A DNA stretch of 9,069 nucleotides from Chloroflexota bacterium (GCA_026713505.1 JAPOOH010000358.1:1-9069), one strand, 5' to 3'; positions 1 through 6,100 are shown, counted from the first letter of the stretch. Numbers and translations: made by a program. Notes: generated by a model not told the origin, from the sequence alone.

Positions 1-141
1 GCGGCTCGCGGGCCTCTCCGGGTTCGTAAAGAGGAACGGGCGGTACTGCTGGTCCGCTTCGTCGAGGTAGTCCCACGTCTGCTCGCTCTCGATGACGTGT
101 GCATCGGCGTCGATGGCCTTGTATTTCACCGCCGTGGTCAT
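1..141 (-). CDS. Amidohydrolase family protein, N-terminal part only (cut by window edge)
   Basis: The first 47 codons of a minus-strand gene are visible, reading ATG at 141-139 and running open to base 1. The protein starts MTTAVKYKAIDADAHVIE, followed by a WDYLDE and YRPFLF segment. The D-A-D-A-H-V-x-E motif near residues 11-18 is the typical beginning of the amidohydrolase-2 family (PF04909, ACMSD-like TIM-barrel metal-dependent hydrolases and decarboxylases), where the His of this motif helps bind the active-site metal. The start is well fixed by a strong Shine-Dalgarno sequence (AAAGGAGAGAGG, complement of 144-155) two bases upstream and a promoter further up. The substrate cannot be told from this fragment; the rest of the barrel lies outside the window. 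Confidence 0.85.
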   Translation of the reverse strand, partial: MTTAVKYKAIDADAHVIESEQTWDYLDEADQQYRPFLFTNPERPASR

Positions 142-185
142 GTCCTCTCTCCTTTGGTGTATCGCTGCGCTTTCAGAACGCCGTT

Positions 186-214
186 AGTATCCCGCACCTG
201 TGTTCCGCTGACAA
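186..214 (-). promoter_or_regulatory. Sigma-70-type promoter of the amidohydrolase gene
   Basis: On the minus strand TTGTCA (complement of 209-214, five of six matches to the -35 consensus) is followed by exactly 17 bp and then GATACT (complement of 186-191, four of six matches to the -10 consensus). Transcription would begin near 178-180, leaving a leader of about 37 bases that ends in the strong ribosome binding site of the gene starting at 141. Predicted from sequence only. Confidence 0.5.
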
Positions 215-232
215 CAGCCGGGCTCTTCTGTC

Positions 233-252
233 GTTCCTGCGAAGGCAGGAAC
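233..252. repeat. Short palindromic repeat (8-bp stem, GAAG loop)
   Basis: GTTCCTGC (233-240) and GCAGGAAC (245-252) are perfect inverted repeats around a GAAG loop. The unit closely resembles the 'TTCCTGCGAAAGCAGGAA' palindromes scattered through intergenic DNA of many bacterial genomes, so it is probably a dispersed non-coding repeat. There is no T-run after it to suggest a terminator. Confidence 0.6.
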
Positions 253-355
253 CGGGCAGCCCTGCCGCAAGGGGCCGACCAAGAAGACCAACCACCCCGA
301 GATTCTGAACTCCTTGGTCGTGGTCCACGAGTGAATCGCACGGGCGATCTGGACT

Positions 356-422
356 CCTTGGTCGCCTTGGTCAGGGGCGTTTCCAAGGTAACGGCCTGCT
401 TCCCGCGACCAAGGGACCAAGG
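356..422. repeat. Nested inverted repeat of CCTTGGTC / GACCAAGG
   Basis: CCTTGGTC occurs at 356-363 and 365-372, with one base between; GACCAAGG occurs in tandem at 407-414 and 415-422. Outer pairs with outer and inner with inner, giving a 16-bp stem with one bulged G (364) and a loop of about 34 bases. A further CCTTGGTC copy lies at 312-319. The DNA could form a stable hairpin or cruciform in either strand. No T-run follows, so a simple terminator is not supported; a relic of a small palindromic element is more likely. Confidence 0.6.
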
Positions 423-463
423 CGCTCATCGAAAACGAAGTTTCCGGTCGGAGCCATTGGCCA

Positions 464-510
464 GATCTGTGGCTGGGGCTTGAGCTATAAGCACGATCTA
501 TGGCTGGGGC
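464..510. repeat. 16-bp direct repeat, two copies
   Basis: GATCTGTGGCTGGGGC (464-479) recurs as GATCTATGGCTGGGGC (495-510) with one mismatch and a 31-base step. It lies upstream of the lipoprotein gene. It may be a footprint of duplication or a pair of binding sites; the sequence gives no way to choose. Confidence 0.5.
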
Positions 511-670
511 GGCGACCGCGGTCATGCAACCAGCGTACGCGGTGGAGGTGCGACTGCGTAAGGGGCAGATGTCGCGGACCCCGCAAACAGGGACGGACCG
601 GATGCAGTTCGTGACGTGCCTGCGGCTACGCTATGGTACGGTCATCCGACCTACGAGAAGAGCTTCTGTC

Positions 671-1504
671 TTGCGACCACCTGCCCTCCTGGCCCTGACA
701 CTCCTCGCGCTGGCCGCGTGTTCTGAGGCGACGCCAACGCCTGCGCCAATCGCTACACCCCTTCCCCTGTCGACGCCTACCGGCACGCCTCTGCCCACGC
801 CGACCCCGACACCCGTTCCCGTGGCAACGCCCACCGGCACGCCGATTCCCACGCCGACCGCCATCCCCGGTCCGGTCGGGTTCAGCTTCACATTCGATAG
901 CGATGCCGAGGGATGGACCGTCGGCTTCGCAGACCTGCCCGCGGACTACGACCAGTCGATCTATGAGCTCGACCACGGGCATCGGCCGCTCCCGGACGGG
1001 CTGGAAGGCAACGGCATCTATGTCCAGGGACACAATCGCAGCGACGACCTCTTCATGTTCCTCAAGAGGCGGGTTGAGGGCCTGCAGCCGGACACCTCGT
1101 ACGTGGTCGAGGTATCGCTCGACCTTGCAACCAACGTCGGGGCCGGTCTGATAGGCATCGGAGGCTCTCCCGGAGAGAGCGTCTTCGTGAAGGCGGGCGC
1201 CTCCAGCGTGGAGCCCGGCACGGTGGTGGACAGCATCGGCCACTCCAGGATGAACATCGACAAGGGCAACCAGTCCCAGGGGGGCGAGGCCATGGTTGTC
1301 ATCGGCAACGTCGCTCACCCTGACGTAACGGGCCGGGAGTACCTCATCAAGACGCTGAACAACGACGAGCGGCCGCTGACCGTCGAGGCGGACGGTGAAG
1401 GCCGAGTCTGGCTGATCGTCGGCACGGACTCCGGGTTCGAGGGCCTCACCACCCTCTACTACGACAGCATCACCTACCGCCTGCAGGTGGTAGGCGGAGG
1501 CTAA
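671..1504 (+). CDS. Surface lipoprotein with Pro/Thr-rich stalk and conserved uncharacterised domain
   Basis: An exported lipoprotein of about 277 residues. With the TTG start at 671 it begins MRPPALLALTLLALAAC, a compact signal peptide ending in a lipobox (L-A-A-C) whose Cys17 would be lipidated. A stalk of Thr-Pro repeats follows (about residues 20-58), then a globular domain opening with F-D-S-D-A-E-G-W-T-V-G-F-A-D and containing HGHRPLP, SDDLFMFLKRR, DKGNQSQGG and VGTDSGFEGLTTLYYD. I recognise this as a pattern shared by hypothetical secreted proteins, probably a jelly-roll or carbohydrate-binding-like fold, but with no known function. In-frame ATGs at 500 and 602 give longer forms, but they add an unusually long N-terminus, and the codons between 602 and 671 (AGA, CTA, GGT, CCT) are unlike the GC-rich coding that follows; GAGAAG at 655-660 could serve the TTG. 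Convergent with mcrC. Confidence 0.8.
   Translation: MRPPALLALTLLALAACSEATPTPAPIATPLPLSTPTGTPLPTPTPTPVPVATPTGTPIPTPTAIPGPVGFSFTFDSDAEGWTVGFADLPADYDQSIYELDHGHRPLPDGLEGNGIYVQGHNRSDDLFMFLKRRVEGLQPDTSYVVEVSLDLATNVGAGLIGIGGSPGESVFVKAGASSVEPGTVVDSIGHSRMNIDKGNQSQGGEAMVVIGNVAHPDVTGREYLIKTLNNDERPLTVEADGEGRVWLIVGTDSGFEGLTTLYYDSITYRLQVVGGG
773..859 (+). repeat. Imperfect internal repeat encoding the Thr-Pro stalk
   Basis: A 33-bp unit at 773-805 recurs at 827-859 with four mismatches, encoding T-P-T-G-T-P-x-P-T-P-T twice. It lies wholly within the lipoprotein gene and explains the long open Gly/Val frame seen on the opposite strand. Such linkers usually vary in length between strains. Confidence 0.7.
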
Positions 1505-1513
1505 GCAAGCGCA

Positions 1514-1537
1514 TGCGACACCCGCCCCTTACGCCGC
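1514..1537. repeat. Left copy of the 24-bp direct repeat flanking mcrBC
   Basis: This 24-bp sequence (begins TGCGACACCC, ends TTACGCCGC) is identical, in the same orientation, to 5186-5209. It lies 9 bp after the lipoprotein stop codon and 17 bp beyond the mcrC stop codon, so it marks the mcrC-side edge of the restriction operon. An exact 24-bp match within 9 kb is not expected by chance. It could be a recombination or attachment site, a target duplication, or a dispersed repeat. Confidence 0.8.
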
Positions 1538-1554
1538 CACGCCAGTCTGGCTTA

Positions 1555-2787
1555 CTACGCAACGCGTCGCGTCTGCCGCGCCTCCTCACGTAACGCCCAC
1601 ACTCTGCCCGCGATTACACGTACGCGCTCCCGCACCCCTTCGAGCGTGCCTGAGAGGTCGAGTGCGACAACTTCCAGCCGCTTACCAGCGCGCCGCACTG
1701 TGTAAGTGGCAGTGTTCGCCTCCCCTTTCGCATAGACCAGCAGCCCACCCGGCAGATTGAGTGCAGTGGTGTATGCCAGCAATTGATAGAGGTCTGCGTT
1801 GGGAACTCGCTCGCCCGTGACGTTCTTGTACTTCGCATCGCCAACGAACACGCAAGAGGAGCCGTCCCGCCAGGCGAGGTCAGGTCTGAGGCGGACACGC
1901 CCCTCCTCATCGAGCGAGGGTATACCGTACTCGCCGAACGTGCGGTCTGAAACGCCCAGCGCCTCCCGCAGCGCAACGGTGACGAACTCCTGGAAGACCT
2001 GGTTCATGTCCATGAGGAAGCCGGACGCGCGCACTTCTCCCCTGCCCGCCTCGAAAGCGCCGCGACGGAGGACGAGCCGCGCCAGCGTCACGACGCCCCG
2101 GTAGTGGTCGTTCAGCCGGTCGAACTTGACCTGCGGCACGTCGCCCGGAGGAAACTCCGCGTACGACACGTTGTCGAGCATCGCGGCGACCCATCCGAGG
2201 CCGCGCCGCGCCTCGGGCGAGCGCAGGCGCATCCCGGCGAGCCACATGCCCGCCGCCTTCACGAGACGGTTCGCCAGGATGTCGTCGGTGAACTCGTCGT
2301 AGCGCACCTCGACGGGCAGAGGGACGCCGAACCTGCGCCGTATCTGTTCATCGAACCGGATGCGGCCCCGCACGGTCTGCAGCGCCTCCTCCTCCGTGAG
2401 GTAGCCGTGGAGCAAGCCGCGTGCGAACGCGCGCCGCGCGGCAGCGGTGAGCGCGAGCGCCAGCGCGTCCGGCAACGCCGTGTGCTCTGGAAAATCGAAA
2501 TCTGTCTTCTGAAACCTAATCCTTCCGATGGCGTAGCACGCGAGTGAGAGGAGTTGCGAAATGCCTATCTTCGGCTCGATGAACACCGACAGGCCACCAA
2601 CCTCCACCCCACCGACAGTGGAGCCGGGCGCGAGCGCGTACATGCCCTGGTTGGCCGTGGGTCTTATGGAGAGGTCTAAGGACTTGGCCTCCCGTAGCAA
2701 CGCTGCCAGTTCATCAGGCGAGAGCCAGTGAGGCCCGCTGGGAACGTACTCTTGCAGATCAAGCCGGCGCATCGCCCTCGCCGCCAT
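1555..2787 (-). CDS. mcrC: McrC-type nuclease subunit of a type IV restriction system
   Basis: A 410-residue McrC-family protein (PF10117), the nuclease partner that docks on the McrB AAA+ ring and cuts DNA. The N-terminal region has the family's fold up to an RGRIRFDEQ and YDEFTDDILANRLVKAA block (residues 140-180). The C-terminal part contains the MNQVFQEFV helix (261-269) and a PD-(D/E)XK catalytic core: R-P-D at 301-303, then D-A-K-Y-K at 317-321, with D303, D317 and K319 as likely catalytic residues, and a D-L-Y-Q-L-L-A-Y-T helix (332-340). All core residues are present, so it should be active. It overlaps the end of mcrB by 29 bp, as expected for translational coupling. An in-frame ATG at 2772 (protein starting MRRLDLQEYVP) is an equally plausible start. 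No promoter of its own is seen. Confidence 0.92.
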   Translation of the reverse strand: MAARAMRRLDLQEYVPSGPHWLSPDELAALLREAKSLDLSIRPTANQGMYALAPGSTVGGVEVGGLSVFIEPKIGISQLLSLACYAIGRIRFQKTDFDFPEHTALPDALALALTAAARRAFARGLLHGYLTEEEALQTVRGRIRFDEQIRRRFGVPLPVEVRYDEFTDDILANRLVKAAGMWLAGMRLRSPEARRGLGWVAAMLDNVSYAEFPPGDVPQVKFDRLNDHYRGVVTLARLVLRRGAFEAGRGEVRASGFLMDMNQVFQEFVTVALREALGVSDRTFGEYGIPSLDEEGRVRLRPDLAWRDGSSCVFVGDAKYKNVTGERVPNADLYQLLAYTTALNLPGGLLVYAKGEANTATYTVRRAGKRLEVVALDLSGTLEGVRERVRVIAGRVWALREEARQTRRVA

Positions 2788-5128
2788 CCTCGTCTACGGA
2801 GCCTGCGCCGTCCAGTTGCTCCGCGTTCGTACCTGTCCCGCCGGAACGCAGCTTGTTGAAGTCGAACTCGCCCAGACGTTCGTTCTGCCCGTAGAGGCGT
2901 TCTTCGATATACGGCCGGACGTCGTACTTCCAGATGCGCCTGGCGCGCTCTTCAGTCAGCCCCGGTTTCATGAAGTAACTCGGGCCGACAGCGGCGTGTC
3001 GGTCCTCCGGCCTGCCGTCAGCCAGTTTCTCGTTGGCACGGTCAACGATGTCTGCAACCCATTCCATGTGGCTGAGGCCATTGGCGTTGAACCAGCGGCG
3101 CAGCAGCCCTTTGACCGGCTCCGTGCCCGTGTCGAACTCCACGAAAGAGAACCGGCGGCGGAGCGCGAGGTCCACCAATGCGATGGAGCGGTCGGCAGTG
3201 TTCATCGTTCCGATGATGTACAGGTTCTCCGGCAGCGAGAACTCCTTGTCCGAATACTGGAGGCGAATCTTCTCTTTGCGATACTCCAGTAGGAAGTAGA
3301 GTTCGCCGAGCACCTTGCCGAGGTTTGCCCTGTTAATCTCATCGATGATGAGGAAGTGGTCTGCATCCTGTTCGTCTCCTGCACGCTCAGCCGCCCTCAA
3401 TAGCGGGCCGTCCCGTAACTCGAATCCGGCCTGTCCGCCGCTCAGTTCCACGGGACGGAACCCCTGTGCGAAGTCTTCGTAAGCGTAGGACGGGTGGAAC
3501 TGCACAAACGTCACCCGCTCCTCGCTCCCTGCCAGGTGCTTGGCGAGCGCACGAGCAACATAAGTCTTGCCCGTGCCGGGCGGTCCCTGGAAGATGACCT
3601 GCTTCTTCTCGCTGAGGAGGGTGGTGATTTCTTCGAGGAAGGGGACAGGGAGAAGCAAGTTGTCGGCGAGGGTCTGGATATCAGGAAGCCCCGGTGGGTT
3701 ATCACGACCACCCTTAAGCGCCCAAACCACCGATTGCGCATCGAGGCGGTGGCGCAACGCGAGTCCGCGTTGGGTGGCTTCCTCTATGAACCTGTCGAGG
3801 AACTCCAAGGCATACTCATACATCTCCGCATCCGTGCCCTGTTTGGGTCTCGGATAGCCAGTTTGCTCGTAGGCCCAGTCGAACAGAGTTAATCGGTATG
3901 GAGGATATTCCTCAGCGTTCAAGCCCATCAACAGGATGGACACAAGGTTCGTCCGTGCTGCCGATGACAGGGGCAGATCCATGAGATGGCTTGAAAGCAG
4001 ATGAAAGCGTGTCGCCAAGTGCTGCGTGGGAGGACCCCACAACGACATGATTACTCCCAATGCGTCATCAGGACGTTCATCGTCCGGGTGTTCATCAAGC
4101 CACTGATTGAATACCGAACGAGCACGCCAGTCAATCAGGTTATTCTCACCCCTCAGCGCTTTTTTCAAATCGTCTTGCCAATCATGGAGGACCGGCGGGT
4201 CGGCGTGCAACGCATCCCGTACGGCTGCGAGTTGGCGCCCTACCTCCAGTTTGTAGTTGATTTCCTCCTCTTCGAGTCGTCCGGTAGAGAGGTAATTCTG
4301 AGCACGTCTGATGAAGTCATCCCACGGGTTGGATGATGCTCTGTAGGCCATTATCCTGCCTTTGTGTATACTTTCATTCTTATATTCCCCGAAGCAATTC
4401 CTCCCTATTTCGCCCGGGCAGCCTTCTTCCGGACATTTTACTGTGAGGACTCTCTGATGCCGCTCTCCGTGCAGATAGTTTGATATAGGTGTCCGGTTTC
4501 CAGTTACTCTATTCGTAGAGCAGCACCGGTCGCCTATCTCTGCTTCGCAAACTTCACAAGGTATGCTCAATTCTGCGGGTACCATTACATCGTTCGATTG
4601 ATCATGCTGGATAGATTCACTCCATGAGTCTGACTTGATACCATTATCGTGCAAGAAGCGGTCATAGTCCTGATCTTCATTTTCAAAAGTGAATCGAATC
4701 AGTGCGTCTGTCGCCCATGGCCGCTTTCCTGAGCTTGGCCAGACTTCCGACACAGTGGGTTGATATACAGGGTAGAAATACCACACCCGCTGATGGTACC
4801 CAGGTGTCCAATCTACTTCGACCCGTCGCCCGTCACCCAAGTTTCTTGAGACTGTCCCGATAGCCTTTATGTGCATCATCGAAATGTGCTTCTCTTGCGG
4901 GTACTCAAACGGAGGTTGTTTGAGCTTCTGCGCAGTTGCGGCCTTGATGGCAATACGATCGCCAGGTTGCATAGACTTGACACGTTCCTCGTAGGGACTG
5001 TCGCCGTCTACGAAGGCCTCCCAGATACCGTCACGCACGAATCGCTCCGTCTGGTCGTTCGTTCCGCCGAAGGCTGCTCCAACGAACCAGTAGGGCCGCT
5101 GATCGCCATCCTGTGGGACAGAGGTCAT
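2759..5128 (-). CDS. mcrB: McrB-type AAA+ restriction motor with EVE-like domain and two Cys-rich finger motifs
   Basis: A 789-residue subunit that recognises modified DNA and drives McrC by nucleotide hydrolysis (GTP in E. coli McrB). Numbering from the ATG at 5128: an EVE-like domain (about 13-155) with YWFVGAAFGG, ERFVRDGIWEAF and GDRIAIKAA, the type that reads modified bases; then two Cys/His motifs, C191-x2-C194-x7-C202 with H220 and C232-x4-C237-x7-C245 with H255, resembling phage/actinobacterial zinc-binding modules; a helical region; and the AAA+ domain with Walker A GPPGTGKT (515-522), Walker B FLIIDEINRA (592-601) and the McrB signature MNTADRS (642-648), followed by LALRRRF with candidate arginine finger. 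The tail is acidic and Gly-rich. Start 5128 is chosen because GGGAG lies six bases upstream and a TATAAT box further up; GTG 5185 and the ATGs at 5176 and 5167 overlap or precede that box. The part around 4320-4900 is visibly less GC-rich than the flanks. Confidence 0.92.
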   Translation of the reverse strand: MTSVPQDGDQRPYWFVGAAFGGTNDQTERFVRDGIWEAFVDGDSPYEERVKSMQPGDRIAIKAATAQKLKQPPFEYPQEKHISMMHIKAIGTVSRNLGDGRRVEVDWTPGYHQRVWYFYPVYQPTVSEVWPSSGKRPWATDALIRFTFENEDQDYDRFLHDNGIKSDSWSESIQHDQSNDVMVPAELSIPCEVCEAEIGDRCCSTNRVTGNRTPISNYLHGERHQRVLTVKCPEEGCPGEIGRNCFGEYKNESIHKGRIMAYRASSNPWDDFIRRAQNYLSTGRLEEEEINYKLEVGRQLAAVRDALHADPPVLHDWQDDLKKALRGENNLIDWRARSVFNQWLDEHPDDERPDDALGVIMSLWGPPTQHLATRFHLLSSHLMDLPLSSAARTNLVSILLMGLNAEEYPPYRLTLFDWAYEQTGYPRPKQGTDAEMYEYALEFLDRFIEEATQRGLALRHRLDAQSVVWALKGGRDNPPGLPDIQTLADNLLLPVPFLEEITTLLSEKKQVIFQGPPGTGKTYVARALAKHLAGSEERVTFVQFHPSYAYEDFAQGFRPVELSGGQAGFELRDGPLLRAAERAGDEQDADHFLIIDEINRANLGKVLGELYFLLEYRKEKIRLQYSDKEFSLPENLYIIGTMNTADRSIALVDLALRRRFSFVEFDTGTEPVKGLLRRWFNANGLSHMEWVADIVDRANEKLADGRPEDRHAAVGPSYFMKPGLTEERARRIWKYDVRPYIEERLYGQNERLGEFDFNKLRSGGTGTNAEQLDGAGSVDEDGGEGDAPA

Positions 5129-5165
5129 CGATGTTCTCCCGTATGTGACAAGTGAGGTGAAACCC

Positions 5166-5193
5166 ATTATAGGCATCGGCCCCACTGCGACAC
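5166..5193 (-). promoter_or_regulatory. Promoter of the mcrBC operon
   Basis: The minus strand has a perfect TATAAT (complement of 5166-5171), 16 bp downstream of a weak -35 GTGTCG (complement of 5188-5193, three of six matches). Transcription would start near 5158-5160, giving a leader of about 30 bases with GGGAG before the ATG at 5128. The -35 region lies inside the right copy of the 24-bp direct repeat, so the repeat contributes to this promoter. Confidence 0.5.
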
Positions 5194-5209
5194 CCGCCCC
5201 TTACGCCGC
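5186..5209. repeat. Right copy of the 24-bp direct repeat flanking mcrBC
   Basis: Identical over 24 bp and in the same orientation as 1514-1537; the match stops on both sides. It lies 57 bp upstream of the mcrB start codon. After the left copy comes CACGCCAG (1538-1545) immediately; after the right copy the same eight bases occur at 5271-5278, with 61 bp in between. Those 61 bp contain the palindromes ACCATGGT (5226-5233) and GCGGGCCCGC (5241-5250). Confidence 0.8.
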
Positions 5210-5283
5210 TGCCTCTGCCTGCCCTACCATGGTGCCTGCTGCGGGCCCGCGGCCCACGCGGACTCCCCGTCACGCCAGGAGTG

Positions 5284-5336
5284 AAATGGCCACAAATGGC
5301 GCGAAATGGCTCACTTTTCGCGGTGAGGGCCATTTC
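5284..5336. promoter_or_regulatory. Phased AAATGGC triplet and hairpin upstream of the VOC gene
   Basis: AAATGGC occurs at 5284-5290, 5294-5300 and 5304-5310, spaced exactly 10 bp, about one helical turn. The third copy also begins a hairpin: GAAATGGCTCAC (5303-5314) pairs with GTGA...GCCATTTC (5323-5336), with two unpaired bases and a TTTTCGCG loop. The block lies 46-98 bp upstream of the VOC start codon. It could be an operator with repeated sites on one face of the helix, or a dispersed intergenic repeat. Confidence 0.45.
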
Positions 5337-5381
5337 GATCGCAGGCCAACAGACTACTCACCGGATAGCAAAGGAGGCCCT

Positions 5382-5825
5382 ATGTCCGATGTCAAGCCCA
5401 TCCCGGACGGTTACACTGCCATCACGCCCTACCTCGTTGTCGAGGGCGCGATAGGCTACATTGACTTCCTGGCTAATGCGTTCGGCGCGGTGGAGCGCAT
5501 GCGCATCCCCATGTCCGAGGACCTGCTCGCTCATGCCGAGGTCGAGATCGACGGCGCAATCGTCATGCTCTCCGACGCAATGCCGCCCGATTCCCCTGCC
5601 CAGCCGGCGCACATCCACCTCTACACCACAGACGTGGACGCCGCCTGCGCCCGCGCGGTGAGCGCAGGCGCAACCGTGGACGCCGAGCCCGAGACCCACT
5701 TCTACGGCGAGCGCATGGCAAGCGTGACCGATCCCTGCGGCATCCACTGGACGCTCGCCACTCACGTCGAGGACGTGGACATGGACACGCTCATGGAGCG
5801 CATGGCCGAGATGGGGACGGGTTAG
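5382..5825 (+). CDS. VOC superfamily (PhnB-like glyoxalase/dioxygenase fold) protein
   Basis: A 147-residue protein of the vicinal oxygen chelate fold, closest to the PhnB-like group. It starts MSDVKPIPDGYTAITPYLVV, followed by a FLANAFGA helix, the strand HAEVEIDGAIVMLSDA (51-66), H-I-H-L-Y at 77-81, and the signature GERMASVTDPCGIHWTLATH (109-128), where family members usually have a DPFGHRW core; here Cys119 and Ile121 replace the usual Phe and His. The length is normal for one complete two-module VOC unit. The start is fixed by AAAGGAGG (5370-5377); the open frame continues upstream to 5145 but that part lacks family similarity. Members bind small molecules or metals, and the substrate here is unknown. 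Divergent from mcrB. Confidence 0.87.
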   Translation: MSDVKPIPDGYTAITPYLVVEGAIGYIDFLANAFGAVERMRIPMSEDLLAHAEVEIDGAIVMLSDAMPPDSPAQPAHIHLYTTDVDAACARAVSAGATVDAEPETHFYGERMASVTDPCGIHWTLATHVEDVDMDTLMERMAEMGTG

Positions 5826-5862
5826 CAAGGGGCTCATCAACCCCACACCCCGCCCCCACAGT

Positions 5863-6073
5863 ACCCTCACCCTGACCCTCTCCCCTTGTAGGGAGAGGGG
5901 ACCAAAGCGCTGGGCTACACCCTCTCCCCTTGTAGGGAGAGGAACCAAAACGCTGGGCTACGAGGTTGCCCGCTAAAGCGCGGAACGACGGGGCGAAGCG
6001 GCCTGATTCGTCGCCTGCTCAACGGGAGACGGCCTGCCCCCTCTCCCCCTGGGAGAGGGCTGGGGGTGAGGGT
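5863..6073. mobile_element. MITE-like non-coding element with terminal inverted repeats
   Basis: The left end ACCCTCACCCTGACCCTCTC (continuing CC, 5863-5884) matches the reverse complement of the right end (6051-6073) except for a TGA/CCAG difference in the middle. Inside are two tandem 43-44 bp units (5875-5961) and, at the right end, the hairpin CCCTCTCCC-CCT-GGGAGAGGG (6039-6059). There is no transposase. Repeats with this core are common in intergenic DNA of many bacteria, often mis-annotated as small proteins. No clear target-site duplication is seen. It fills the 287-bp gap between the VOC and thiolase-like genes. Confidence 0.6.
5875..5961. repeat. Two tandem 43-44 bp hairpin units
   Basis: Unit 1 is 5875-5918 and unit 2 is 5919-5961. 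They differ by a GG/A change after the stem and one G/A substitution. Each unit carries a hairpin CCCTCTCCC / GGGAGAGG(G) with a CTTGTA loop, then ACCAAA(G/A)CGCTGGGCTAC. The first hairpin lies about 50 bp after the VOC stop and could slow or end transcription, but there is no T-run. Confidence 0.7.
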
Positions 6074-6100
6074 TCTCAGCATGACGCCAGCAGGATGCGC

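Larger units (their letters stand above)
142..670. other. Gene-poor intergenic region rich in short repeats
   Basis: No convincing gene is seen between the amidohydrolase start and the lipoprotein start. Open frames on both strands here lack recognisable domains, have no good ribosome binding sites and use codons unlike the neighbouring genes. The stretch holds the amidohydrolase promoter, a perfect 8-bp-stem palindrome (233-252), a long nested inverted repeat built from CCTTGGTC/GACCAAGG units (356-422), and a near-perfect 16-bp direct repeat (464-479 and 495-510). A possible weak -10 for the lipoprotein gene (TATGGT, 632-637) lies near the right end. Confidence 0.6.

Noticed and set aside
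233..422. Rho-independent terminators or a riboswitch before the lipoprotein gene
   Set aside because: The stems are strong but lack T-runs, and I see no conserved riboswitch core motifs.
97..483. Plus-strand open frame of 128 codons
   Set aside because: It overlaps the amidohydrolase start on the opposite strand, crosses the palindromic repeats, and shows no domain or ribosome binding site.
626..1318. Minus-strand open frames opposite the lipoprotein gene, including a Gly/Val repeat protein
   Set aside because: The GVGVGV pattern is simply the reverse of the Thr-Pro stalk codons. The sense strand has a signal peptide, lipobox and conserved domain.
5145..5381. N-terminal extension of the VOC protein from the upstream ATG
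   Set aside because: The extension passes through the mcrBC promoter, the 24-bp repeat and the AAATGGC array, lacks family similarity, and a strong AAAGGAGG directly precedes the ATG at 5382.
5362..5948. Minus-strand open frame opposite the VOC gene
   Set aside because: It starts in the MITE-like element and gives the LPTRGEG/LSLQGERVRVR pattern typical of translated intergenic repeats, then His/Val-rich antisense sequence.
5875..5961. CRISPR array
   Set aside because: The two 43-44 bp units are directly tandem with no spacers, and no cas genes are present.
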